Assembly: GCF_004332155.1 (NCBI RefSeq)
Contig: NZ_SJDV01000001.1
Coordinates: 434,001 to 498,000 of the forward strand
Length of the DNA stretch: 64,000 bases
From: Gramella sp. KN1008
GTDB lineage: Bacteria > Bacteroidota > Bacteroidia > Flavobacteriales > Flavobacteriaceae
Direction of reading: 5' to 3'
This document shows, piece by piece, positions 19,501 to 26,473 of this stretch (within the stretch, counting starts at the first letter, position 1; each line of letters starts with the position of its first letter). Below the pieces are notes generated by a model, which did no database searches, was not told the DNA's origin, and saw only the letters and a program-made list of their open reading frames with translations. Both the position numbers and the translations under genes were made by a program.

Positions 19501-20943
19501 AAGTTAAAAGCAGAGGAAGCCAATGAAGCGAAAAGCGCTTTTCTTTCTACCGTTAGTCATGAATTGAGAACCCCGCTTACTTCGGTGCTTGGCTTTGCCA
19601 AGATAATTAGAAAGCGCCTGGAAGATAAAATATTCCCTGCTGTAAATATTGAAGATCAGAAGATCAAACGCGTGATGAAACAGGTAAGTGAGAACCTGAA
19701 TGTAGTGGTTTCAGAGGGAGAACGTTTAACCACGCTTATCAACGATGTGCTGGACCTGGCCAAGATTGAATCCGGGAAAATGGAATGGAATATGAAACCT
19801 ATATTCCTCCAGGATGCCATAAGCAGAGCCATTGCGAGCACTCAGTCATTATTCGATCAGAAAGGCCTAAAACTTAAAAAGAAGATCCCGTCAAACCTGC
19901 CACTTGTCAATGCCGACGAGGATAAACTTATCCAGGTGGTGATAAATTTGATCTCGAATGCGGTAAAATTCACCGATAATGGCAAAGTGGAGATAAAAGC
20001 CTATCAGGAGAAAGACCAGATCATCGTGGAGGTTCAGGATACCGGGATTGGGATAGCTGAAGAAGATCATTATAAGGTGTTTGAAAAGTTCAGGCAGGCA
20101 GGCGATACGCTTACCGATAAACCAAAAGGTACAGGCCTGGGACTTCCTATATGCCGTGAGATCATTGAACACCATGGAGGGATAATCTGGATGACCAGTG
20201 AGCCTGGTGTGGGAAGTACATTCTATTTTTCCATTCCTGTTCTCAGTAAGAATGCTGAAAACCAACCCGTACAACTGGATAGGATCATAACCAGTCTTAA
20301 AAAGCAGATCACTCACTCACAGAATGGCGATCCCAAAAAAGCCCCGACCATTCTTGTAGTAGACGACGCAACTCCCATACGCTCTCTGTTACGCCAGGAA
20401 CTCTCTGAGGCCGGATATCAGGTCCAGGAAGCAGCTGATGGAAAATTAGCGCTTGATATGGTGCGGAATTCCAAGCCAGACCTGATAATCCTGGATGTTA
20501 TGATGCCAGAGATCAATGGCTTTGATGTTGCCGCGGTTCTTAAAAATGATCCTGCGACCATGGATATCCCAATCATCATTCTGTCTATAGTTCAGGATAA
20601 GGAAAGAGGATTAAAGATCGGCGTAGACAGATATCTTACAAAACCGATAAATACCGAAGAGCTTTTCCACGAAGTGGATGTATTGCTGGAGCAGGGGGTT
20701 TCTAAAAAGAAGGTGCTGGTGGTGGACGAAGATGCTTCGGCCGTGAATTCATTATCTGAAGTGCTCACCGCCCGGGGCTACAAGGTGATGAACAGCAATG
20801 GAGATAATTTATATGAATCGGCGACTGAAGCCCAACCCGATATTATTATGCTGAATTCAGTGTACAATGGGGACCAGAAGATCATAAAAGATATAAAACT
20901 TCAAAAAGGCATGGAGAACGTGATGTTTTTCATTTATGAATAA
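16573..20943 (+). CDS. Hybrid sensor histidine kinase with two-component propeller, GAF and two receiver domains
   Basis: 1456 residues. Order: signal peptide/hydrophobic N-terminus (about 10-30), periplasmic reg_prop beta-propeller (about 40-650), Y_Y_Y domain (about 690-755), one membrane helix (about 764-786), coiled coil, GAF (about 814-965), HisKA with phosphoacceptor H996 in STVSHELRTPLTS, HATPase (N-box NLISNAVKF near 1120, DTGIGI, GTGLGLPI), a receiver with D1308 in ILDVMMP, and a second C-terminal receiver-like domain in which the aspartate position is Asn (N1428, IIMLNSVY). The second domain is short and probably a pseudo-receiver. Unlike classic reg_prop hybrids there is no AraC-type DNA-binding domain, so output must pass to the next genes. 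Its last 8 bases overlap the next gene. The ligand is unknown; propeller sensors of this kind often read glycans or their transport. Confidence 0.92.
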   Translation: MVRNYPANCGKHSLLIVFLLFFPLLSPYYSQENSGSPRITNYTYQEFNGNPASWWITEGDNGLMYFANESGILEFDGVNWRNLIIDNGLTPRTVEVYNGNIYWGGGGDLGVLIPDPIGNYKKKSLKNEIPEEYREFREIWEVYQLDNNIYFTSDHEIFIWDGSDMEVVSTEEEMHVTAIVNDKFYCRIWGRGLCVLNDGRFELVPGGERFANTRIYQILPYDDETLLLGVLEEGFYLYDGKTFEPFKTEIDELAKNSLYLPGAVVSGNKFVINTQAQGAYLLDKKGNLVQVYNRDNGILNESIRYVYVDSRNLLWMATNSGIASVDLSSPYTYFDSVSQINTAGILSMAKKDGILYLGTNAGIVYSNLKSGTFHVMEGTTGQVFKFLEIKGRLYASSNDMGIIELKGESFDYIRKNRNYNFRVFNIYTDTTDPNRLFALTMSNELYSFYFDEEKDQLREESLIPVDNIISLESFKDFIWMESLELGVVQRIFPNYIDGRLDLKTSEIKTYNTSHGLPNDRIWIFNEENSVFFLTENRSFAFDEGNERFVETNTFWTDWIQPQRLEDYSFSVEVENLRIANFGKGTIVLEEEENGKPKINPDIFKEINRTLLTSAIIEKKKPDGSLVVWFGGFDGLVRYEGEMKNPEIPEFSTQIRKISIAGDSLLYGGAGNLPGKLKLEPSNNTITFNYAAPVFDGQENVEYSTLLEGLDDQKWSNWTKQTSREYVNLAPGDYTFKVKSKSITGQESEVAEASFQVLTPWYLSWWAYLIYILLAVALVYMIVRTRTGILRERQKILEKNVEERTIEVQKRMNELATVNHVSQALTEKLKLNELIQRVGDEMKKLFNSDITYLALVDKENNIINFPYQDGDTISPQKFGHGLTSKIITTGEPLLINKDKDIDAEYEKMGVQQSGKPAISYLGVPIPSEDKIIGVLSVQSTEMESRFNEEDKRLLNTIAINVGIALHNAELYEEARLAKLKAEEANEAKSAFLSTVSHELRTPLTSVLGFAKIIRKRLEDKIFPAVNIEDQKIKRVMKQVSENLNVVVSEGERLTTLINDVLDLAKIESGKMEWNMKPIFLQDAISRAIASTQSLFDQKGLKLKKKIPSNLPLVNADEDKLIQVVINLISNAVKFTDNGKVEIKAYQEKDQIIVEVQDTGIGIAEEDHYKVFEKFRQAGDTLTDKPKGTGLGLPICREIIEHHGGIIWMTSEPGVGSTFYFSIPVLSKNAENQPVQLDRIITSLKKQITHSQNGDPKKAPTILVVDDATPIRSLLRQELSEAGYQVQEAADGKLALDMVRNSKPDLIILDVMMPEINGFDVAAVLKNDPATMDIPIIILSIVQDKERGLKIGVDRYLTKPINTEELFHEVDVLLEQGVSKKKVLVVDEDASAVNSLSEVLTARGYKVMNSNGDNLYESATEAQPDIIMLNSVYNGDQKIIKDIKLQKGMENVMFFIYE

Positions 20944-21349
20944 AAACCATAACAGAATGACCAACATGAACAAAAAATTATTGATCGTAGATGATGAGGC
21001 TCACATCCGGATGCTAATTGAGCAAACGCTGGAAGAGCTGGAAGATGAAGGTGTGGAGATGTTCTTTGCGGAGAACGGGCAGGATGCCCTGGAACTGATC
21101 AAAAATGAGAAACCAGACCTTGTATTTCTGGATGTTATGATGCCTAAACTAAATGGCATGGAAGTCTGCCAGAAAGTTAAAAAAGAGCTTGGGCTGCATG
21201 AGGTGTATATCATTCTCCTCACTGCCAAAGGGCAGGAGGTGGACCGGCAGAATGGTCTTGATATGGGAGCCGACCGGTATATGACAAAACCTTTTGATCC
21301 CGATGAAATGCTGGATGTCGCGACCGAAATTCTTATAGGAGTGAAATGA
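20936..21349 (+). CDS. Stand-alone CheY-like response regulator
   Basis: One receiver domain with KLLIVDDEAHIR (acid pocket), phosphoacceptor D66 in LVFLDVMMPKLNG, the Thr in ILLTAKGQ and the Lys in YMTKPFDPDE; all key residues are present. There is no output domain. The first ATG overlaps the kinase gene by 8 bp; a second ATG at 20966 (MNKKLLIVDDE) would give 127 residues and fits the domain better, so the true start is uncertain. The stop overlaps the cyclase start (ATGA). A single receiver between a hybrid kinase and a cyclase most simply carries the phosphate on to regulate the cyclase by protein contact. Confidence 0.92.
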   Translation: MNKNHNRMTNMNKKLLIVDDEAHIRMLIEQTLEELEDEGVEMFFAENGQDALELIKNEKPDLVFLDVMMPKLNGMEVCQKVKKELGLHEVYIILLTAKGQEVDRQNGLDMGADRYMTKPFDPDEMLDVATEILIGVK

Positions 21350-23037
21350 CCAGGAACGGAGATCAGTTAATACTTTCCAGGATTTTAAAAAGTCTTGTGA
21401 CCCGGGATTCAGCAAGCATACACTTGCTGGAAACAATAACTGCTGGTCTTAATATCCGTTTTTCGGTTCGTGCGAATGGATCGCTGATCTGTGGGGAAGA
21501 ATTAGATGGTGACTTTGAGTTCATTCTGGAAGAGGATGCCTGTGAGTATGGTAAGATCATTTGTGATTCTTCAGAAGGAAAGATCGTTGCAGATCTCATA
21601 AAAAGTCTTGTAAAAAAGGAATTTGAAAAAAAACGTATAGGATCTGAAGTTTTAGGATTATATCGTGAGATCAATATGATCTATAATTTCAGCGCGATGA
21701 TATCAGAAAAAATTGATGATATCTCCATTGCCGAAACTGCGCTTAAAGAAGCTTCCCAGATAATTGATACTACTCACGGGAGCTTTTTTCTTTTGGATAC
21801 TGAAGAGGATGAGGTGATAGAACTTGCTTCTTTCGGTGAGAATCCTAACAAGCAGTCTGTACCCGGACAGCAGAATATTCTTAAAGGATTAATTTCAAGA
21901 GGTACAGCAGCCATAGTGCCCTCCAAACTGGTGGCCCTTAATCCCGCACTCAATCATCTTAAATCGGTTATGTTCGCTCCTTTAAAGGTAAAACACCGAA
22001 GCCTGGGCCTGGTGATCCTGGGTCATGAAAATGAAAAGGAATTTACGGCGGCCGAGCTAAAATTATTAACTACCATAGCCATCCAGTCTGCAGGAGCTAT
22101 AGAGAGTGCCCAGCTGTATCAAAAAGGACTGCGTGAAGCCAGGGAAAGGGAAGAAGCCATAAGGATCATCCATGAAGCCAGTCAGAAATTCGTTCCGCAT
22201 GAATTCATAAAATCCCTGGGTAAGGAAAGAATCACTGAAGTGGAATTGGGTGACCAGGTAGAACGGGAGGTCACGGTCATGTTTGTTGATATCAGAGAAT
22301 TCACCACGCTATCAGAAAGCATGGCTCCAAAAGAGAATTTCTTTTTTATCAATTCTTTTAACAAGCGAATGGGTCCCATTGTTCGTGCTAACGAGGGGTT
22401 GATTATGCAATATCTGGGAGACGGATTCATGGCACTGTTTCCGAAAGGAGCCCAATATGCGCTCAGGGCTTCGGTGCAGATGCAGGAAGCATTGAAAGAA
22501 TATAATTGTGAAAGGATATCGAAGAACCGGACTCCCGTAAAGATGGGAGTGGGAATGCAGAATGGGAAGCTTATTATGGGGATTACCGGTGATGTATTGC
22601 GAATGGATGCTGCCATTATATCTGATACCGTTAATACAGCCGCTCGTATAGAAGGTCTTTCGAAATTTTACGGGACTTCCATCCTGCTTACCAAAAACTG
22701 CCTCGATGATCTTACAGATGCTTCCGAGTTTAATTTCAGGTACTTGGGCCCGGTAAAGGTGAAGGGAAAGGAACATACCATAGATCTGTATGAATGTATA
22801 GATGGGGATGAGAAAAGTCTGCTGGAGCATAAGCTCGTTAGCATGAATGTTTTTGAGCGCGGAATGGATCTTTTCTTTAAGAAGGAATTCGCCATGGCAG
22901 CTGTCACCTTTCAGGAGGTTCTAAAGCAGCATAAAGAAGATTATACCGCCAAACTATTCCTTAACAGGGCGGCTCAACTTATCACTCAGGAGATAGAAGA
23001 TGACTGGAAAGGTGTTGTAGCCATGGATAAGAAGTGA
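21346..23037 (+). CDS. GAF-domain class III nucleotide cyclase with atypical base-selecting residues
   Basis: 563 residues: an N-terminal region without a clear assignment (1-115), a GAF domain (about 120-265), a short helical linker, a class III cyclase domain (about 305-475) and a helical, TPR-like C-terminus (about 490-555). Metal-binding aspartates D315 (MFVDIREF) and D359 (YLGDGFMALF) and the transition-state pair N430/R434 (TVNTAAR) are all present, so it should be active. At the two positions that select adenine or guanine in canonical enzymes, where Lys and Asp/Thr are usual, this protein has Q355 and A423. The product is therefore uncertain: cAMP, cGMP or a pyrimidine cyclic nucleotide. 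It overlaps the receiver gene by 4 bp. The next gene, 53 bp on, looks like a Pycsar effector. Confidence 0.88.
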   Translation: MTRNGDQLILSRILKSLVTRDSASIHLLETITAGLNIRFSVRANGSLICGEELDGDFEFILEEDACEYGKIICDSSEGKIVADLIKSLVKKEFEKKRIGSEVLGLYREINMIYNFSAMISEKIDDISIAETALKEASQIIDTTHGSFFLLDTEEDEVIELASFGENPNKQSVPGQQNILKGLISRGTAAIVPSKLVALNPALNHLKSVMFAPLKVKHRSLGLVILGHENEKEFTAAELKLLTTIAIQSAGAIESAQLYQKGLREAREREEAIRIIHEASQKFVPHEFIKSLGKERITEVELGDQVEREVTVMFVDIREFTTLSESMAPKENFFFINSFNKRMGPIVRANEGLIMQYLGDGFMALFPKGAQYALRASVQMQEALKEYNCERISKNRTPVKMGVGMQNGKLIMGITGDVLRMDAAIISDTVNTAARIEGLSKFYGTSILLTKNCLDDLTDASEFNFRYLGPVKVKGKEHTIDLYECIDGDEKSLLEHKLVSMNVFERGMDLFFKKEFAMAAVTFQEVLKQHKEDYTAKLFLNRAAQLITQEIEDDWKGVVAMDKK

Positions 23038-23090
23038 TAACTCGGCTGGATATTCTCAAACAGATTTTGAAACCACTTAAATTTTGAAAT

Positions 23091-23657
23091 ATGGAAAAAT
23101 CCTTTAAATCCAGACCTGAACATATCAAAGCCGCACATACCGAAGATTTTGTTGATCATTATTGGGGAAGTATAAATTATGTTTTCAGTCTTATCAAAGC
23201 CTCAGAACTTAAAGCAGGACTCATTTTATCCTTTTACGGGATACTCCTGAATTTTATTTTTCAGCATATTGATTCGGTTCTTGCGGAAACTTCCCATAGC
23301 CTTATTTTTAATTTCTTCGCGGCCTCATGGTTAGTTTGTACTGTGATTTCAATCTATTTCAGTATTCGATGTTTTATGCCAAGGATCGAGGAAAAATATG
23401 ATAAGAACATATTTTTCTTCGGAGATGTGGTTTCTAAATTCGGTACGATAAAAGAGTTTTCGCGCACCTTTTATGAAATAAGTTTGAATGAGGAAGAATT
23501 GTTTGACCAGTTAGGGCAGCAAATATTCGTTATTTCCAAGATCTCAGGTTATAAATTCAGGAGTGTGAACAGGTCGCTTCGATTTTTAGGCCTTGGCCTG
23601 GTCATGCTTATGGCGGGGAGTTTAAGTTATATCTATTCCATTTTCTCTTCAGTTTAA
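23091..23657 (+). CDS. Pycsar-effector-like (PycTM/DUF5706) membrane protein
   Basis: 188 residues. The start DHYWGSINYVFSLIKASELKAG leads into two membrane helices (about 43-64 and 75-95), a cytoplasmic helical part (KNIFFFGDVVSKFGTIKEF ... LFDQLGQQIFVISKIS, KFRSVNRSL) and a third helix (about 167-187). This spacing of KA-GLILSFYGILL, FFFGD, QI-ISxI and KFxxVNxS matches what I know of the PycTM family, the membrane-disrupting effector of Pycsar anti-phage systems. The 53-bp spacing and shared strand with the cyclase gene suggest one operon. Family members also occur outside proven defence loci, so the role as toxin or as ordinary receptor of a cyclic nucleotide is open. No terminator separates it from the cyclase. 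Confidence 0.75.
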   Translation: MEKSFKSRPEHIKAAHTEDFVDHYWGSINYVFSLIKASELKAGLILSFYGILLNFIFQHIDSVLAETSHSLIFNFFAASWLVCTVISIYFSIRCFMPRIEEKYDKNIFFFGDVVSKFGTIKEFSRTFYEISLNEEELFDQLGQQIFVISKISGYKFRSVNRSLRFLGLGLVMLMAGSLSYIYSIFSSV

Positions 23658-23688
23658 GAATCCGGAAGGAATACTTAGTTTCTTAAAA

Positions 23689-24240
23689 TCAGGAGCTTTT
23701 AGAAATTGCGGTTATCTTGGAGAAAAGATCCCAGAGTACCACTCCCGTACTTACAGAAATATTCAGTGAATGTTTACTTCCCAGTTGAGGTATTTCTATG
23801 ACTCCGTCACTGGCCGAGACCACTTTCTGTTGTACACCCTTGACCTCATTCCCAAAGATCACGGCACAGACTTCATCGGGTTCGGGATAAAAATCGTTAA
23901 GCATTATGGCTCCTTCAGCCTGCTCAATGGAATACACCTTTATTCCTTCACTTTTTAATTTCTCAATAAGTTCAAGGGTATTTTCAACATACTCCCAGTT
24001 AACCGTTTCTGTAGCCCCAAGCGCGGTTTTTTGAATGTCTTTATGTGGCGGTTTAGCAGTAATTCCGCAGAGGTAGATCTTTTTGATCAGAAAAGCGTCG
24101 GCCGTCCGGAACACCGAGCCAATATTGTTCAGGCTTCGCACATTATCAAGAATAACAATTATAGGACTCTTTTCTGCCTCTTTGAATTCTTCCACACTTT
24201 TGCGGTCGAGTTCACTGTTTTTAAGTTTCCTCCTGTTCAT
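23689..24240 (-). CDS. TrmH/SpoU family RNA methyltransferase
   Basis: 183 residues from the ATG at 24240 (MNRRKLKNSEL). A longer frame to 24288 exists, but its extra 16 residues are hydrophobic and unlike the family. SPOUT motifs: motif 1 LDNVRSLNNIGSVFRTADAF, motif 2 CAVIFGNEVKGV, motif 3 IEIPQLGSKHSLNISVSTG. These make the trefoil-knot SAM site, and the conserved Arg and Asn are present. It most likely adds a 2'-O-methyl group to tRNA or rRNA; the target cannot be told from sequence. It is convergent with the Pycsar-effector-like gene, with only 31 bp between them. Confidence 0.9.
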   Translation of the reverse strand: MNRRKLKNSELDRKSVEEFKEAEKSPIIVILDNVRSLNNIGSVFRTADAFLIKKIYLCGITAKPPHKDIQKTALGATETVNWEYVENTLELIEKLKSEGIKVYSIEQAEGAIMLNDFYPEPDEVCAVIFGNEVKGVQQKVVSASDGVIEIPQLGSKHSLNISVSTGVVLWDLFSKITAISKSS

Positions 24241-24310
24241 GGCACAAAAATAGAAAAATATGAAGTTCTGGGAGATCATTTTAATCAACTGTACATCAGC
24301 GTATTAATTT

Positions 24311-24318
24311 TAATTTTG
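24311..24318 (+). promoter_or_regulatory. Possible -7 box ahead of the secreted-protein pair
   Basis: TAATTTTG is a perfect TAnnTTTG match in the divergent gap, 124 bp before the ATG at 24443. No clear TTTG is seen at 19-21 bp upstream. Confidence 0.3.
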
Positions 24319-24442
24319 TTAAATTAGAGCTTCGTAAATTTCCCCCGACTCCCAGAAGACTTATTTCTTTCCTTTCGGAAAAAGGCTTAGGCTATTTAAT
24401 GTATTACACAAGATTATTAATAACCACTAATACCTTAAAATT

Positions 24443-24874
24443 ATGAGAAGTTTAAAATCATTATTAGCTCTGATCTTTGTTGTTTCCGGAATGCATCTTA
24501 TGAATGCGCAGGAAATGACCGCCAAAAAATATGATAATCCAAACTGGGTGCAAATGGTTTATATCAAATTCAAACCAATGAAAAAGGATCCTGCAATGGG
24601 TATCATACAGGAGTATTTTGCTCAGGCCGATAAAAATGCCGGGATAGAGGCACCAACGGTTTATCATTTTGTTACTGGAGATTATGATATGCTCGTAGTT
24701 TGGGAAATGGAAGAAGGTATAGAAACCCTGAACTACGAAATGACTCCCAATGACGCGAAATGGATGAACGAAATGGCAAAGCTGGCCGGAGGTCAGGACA
24801 AAGCAATGGCTAAGATGAACGAATTCTTTAACTATGTAGAAGCCTGGAATAATTCATTAGCCCGGAAGGAGTGA
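24443..24874 (+). CDS. Secreted small protein, dimeric alpha/beta-barrel-like (Dabb-like) fold
   Basis: 143 residues with a signal peptide (about 1-22, cleavage after MNAQ). The mature part has the strand-helix-strand pattern of ferredoxin-like Dabb proteins: WVQMVYIKFKPM, then a helix with AMGIIQEYFAQADKN, then TVYHFVTGDYDMLVVWEM, and a Met/Glu-rich helical end. No catalytic residues can be assigned. It sits 32 bp ahead of a secreted NTF2-like gene on the same strand and is probably co-transcribed with it. Function unknown. Confidence 0.75.
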   Translation: MRSLKSLLALIFVVSGMHLMNAQEMTAKKYDNPNWVQMVYIKFKPMKKDPAMGIIQEYFAQADKNAGIEAPTVYHFVTGDYDMLVVWEMEEGIETLNYEMTPNDAKWMNEMAKLAGGQDKAMAKMNEFFNYVEAWNNSLARKE

Positions 24875-24906
24875 AGTTAAAAAGGGAATCAAATTAAAAA
24901 CCGATT

Positions 24907-25794
24907 ATGAAAAACTTATTTGTTTTGTTCCTTCTCGCTATGCTGGGAGGCAACACCTGGAGCCAGGAGACTAAAGAACGCTTTACTACCGAGTCTCCTT
25001 TGATTGAAACCACCAAGAAGCTCATTGAGGCTTATGAGAATCAGGACTGGGATACCTGGAAATCCAAGTATTCTGCAGATACAAAGATGTATCATAATAA
25101 CTGGGATAATCCCGGCACGACACAGAGTTTTATAGAGGGTCAAAAAGAGGTGCTCTCAACGCTTTCCAGTTATGAGTTCCTGGATGAGCCTGTTTATTAT
25201 GAGCAGATCATTGATGATGAAGGTAAAACCTGGGTGTATTTCTGGGGAATGTGGCAGGGCACTCTAAAGGGAAATAACAGTACCGTCAGGATTCCTGTAC
25301 ATCTTGCATTGCAATTCCAGAATGATAAGATCGCGGAAGAGTACGGATTCTATGATCTCACTCCATATTATGAAGCTTATGAAGCAAGTTCAAATCCTGA
25401 TAATCTAAGTGTGATCAAACAGGTTTACAAGGATTTTTCTGTCGGAAATATCGAAGGTGTAACTTCGGCTATGGATGAAGAAATTGTGTGGAATGAAGCT
25501 GAGAACTTTCCTTACGCTGATGGGAATCCGTATAAAGGTAGTGATGCTATAGTCCAGGGTGTATTCGCCAGGTTAGGTGGTGAATGGGATAACTGGTCGC
25601 TGAATGATCTGGATTTTCAGCCGGTTGCTTCAGACAGGGTGGTTGTGACAGGCAGATACAGCGCGACCTATAAAAAGAACGGCAAACCGCTGAACTCACA
25701 AATGCTCCATCTCTGGACTTTGAAGAATGGAAAGATCACAGGTTTTCAGCAGTACACAGATACCAAGCAGATTGCTGAAGTAATGCAGGATTAA
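24907..25794 (+). CDS. Secreted protein with two NTF2-like (SnoaL-type) domains
   Basis: 295 residues: signal peptide (about 1-19, ending TWSQE), then two successive NTF2-like domains. The first (about 30-160) has LIEAYENQDWDTWKSKYSAD and ends in VHLALQFQNDKIAEEYGFYD; the second (about 172-292) has QVYKDFSVGNIEGVTSAMDE, WNEAENFPYADGNPYKG and LHLWTLKNGKITGFQQYTDT, which is typical of SnoaL-like proteins. Such folds bind small hydrophobic ligands or act as isomerases/hydrolases; nothing here fixes the substrate. It is the second gene of a pair, followed by a strong hairpin terminator. Confidence 0.85.
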   Translation: MKNLFVLFLLAMLGGNTWSQETKERFTTESPLIETTKKLIEAYENQDWDTWKSKYSADTKMYHNNWDNPGTTQSFIEGQKEVLSTLSSYEFLDEPVYYEQIIDDEGKTWVYFWGMWQGTLKGNNSTVRIPVHLALQFQNDKIAEEYGFYDLTPYYEAYEASSNPDNLSVIKQVYKDFSVGNIEGVTSAMDEEIVWNEAENFPYADGNPYKGSDAIVQGVFARLGGEWDNWSLNDLDFQPVASDRVVVTGRYSATYKKNGKPLNSQMLHLWTLKNGKITGFQQYTDTKQIAEVMQD

Positions 25795-25810
25795 TTTAGA
25801 AATGCTGATT

Positions 25811-25840
25811 AAGAGCCGGCAGATAGCCGGCTTGTTTTTC
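25811..25840 (+). terminator. Rho-independent terminator after the NTF2-like gene
   Basis: AGCCGGC (25814-25820), loop AGATA, GCCGGCT (25826-25832), then TGTTTTTC, 17 bp past the stop. Confidence 0.8.
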
Positions 25841-26006
25841 TTCAATACAGTAAATCCATTCTAATTAAAATACTTATATGCAATGCTAAGGCTGGAAGAA
25901 GTGGGGACCTTTATGGTCAGAATACCATCCATACTGGCCTGTTTTGATAAATGCCGGGACAAATATCCAGGCCTTTTAAAAATGTCTAATAAACAATTTC
26001 ATAATA

Positions 26007-26342
26007 ATGAAAACACAAAAAGAACGCTGGAGCAGAACAGAACTGGAAATTTATATTCTGCTTCTTTGTGCCAATGTCGATTCTAAAGAGACTCCAGAAG
26101 AGCTCAGGCTCATCAGTACAAAAGTAGATGAGCAAAGTTTTGACAGGATCTATAACGAATTTACCAGGGATACCGAGGAGCAAAGACTTGAAAAAATTCA
26201 GGATGCCATCGCGGTGAACGATTTTTCGCATAAGGAGTTGGAAAACTTTAAAAAAGAAATGCACCGCATATTCTTTTCAGATAAACAATTTAGTATGATG
26301 GAACGCAACCTTGATAAAATACTGGATAATATCATCTATTGA
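26007..26342 (+). CDS. Small helical protein, possibly TerB-like
   Basis: 111 residues, almost all helical, acidic and charged, with no signal peptide or membrane segment. ELEIYILLLCANVDSKETPEE resembles the first helix pair and metal-loop of TerB-like domains, where an acidic residue after the ALM-type helix binds metal. The similarity is by eye and short. It stands alone between a terminator and the S41 protease gene, with 131 bp to the latter. A role cannot be given. Confidence 0.6.
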   Translation: MKTQKERWSRTELEIYILLLCANVDSKETPEELRLISTKVDEQSFDRIYNEFTRDTEEQRLEKIQDAIAVNDFSHKELENFKKEMHRIFFSDKQFSMMERNLDKILDNIIY

Positions 26343-26473
26343 TTTTACAGGTTTCAGAGGTTCGTTATTGTTATAATCGGAAGAAGACAAAATTTTCCGG
26401 ACGATTGTCTATTCGGAATTTTACTAAAAAACAGTAAATTAAACCTGGATTAGCTAAACTAACATTTCAACCA

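Noticed and set aside
24241..24288. Longer start for the TrmH-family gene
   Set aside because: The 16 extra residues are hydrophobic and not part of the family; ATG at 24240 fits better.
25883..26086. 67-codon plus-strand frame before the small helical protein gene
   Set aside because: It overlaps the start of the better-supported gene at 26007 in another frame and has no coding character.
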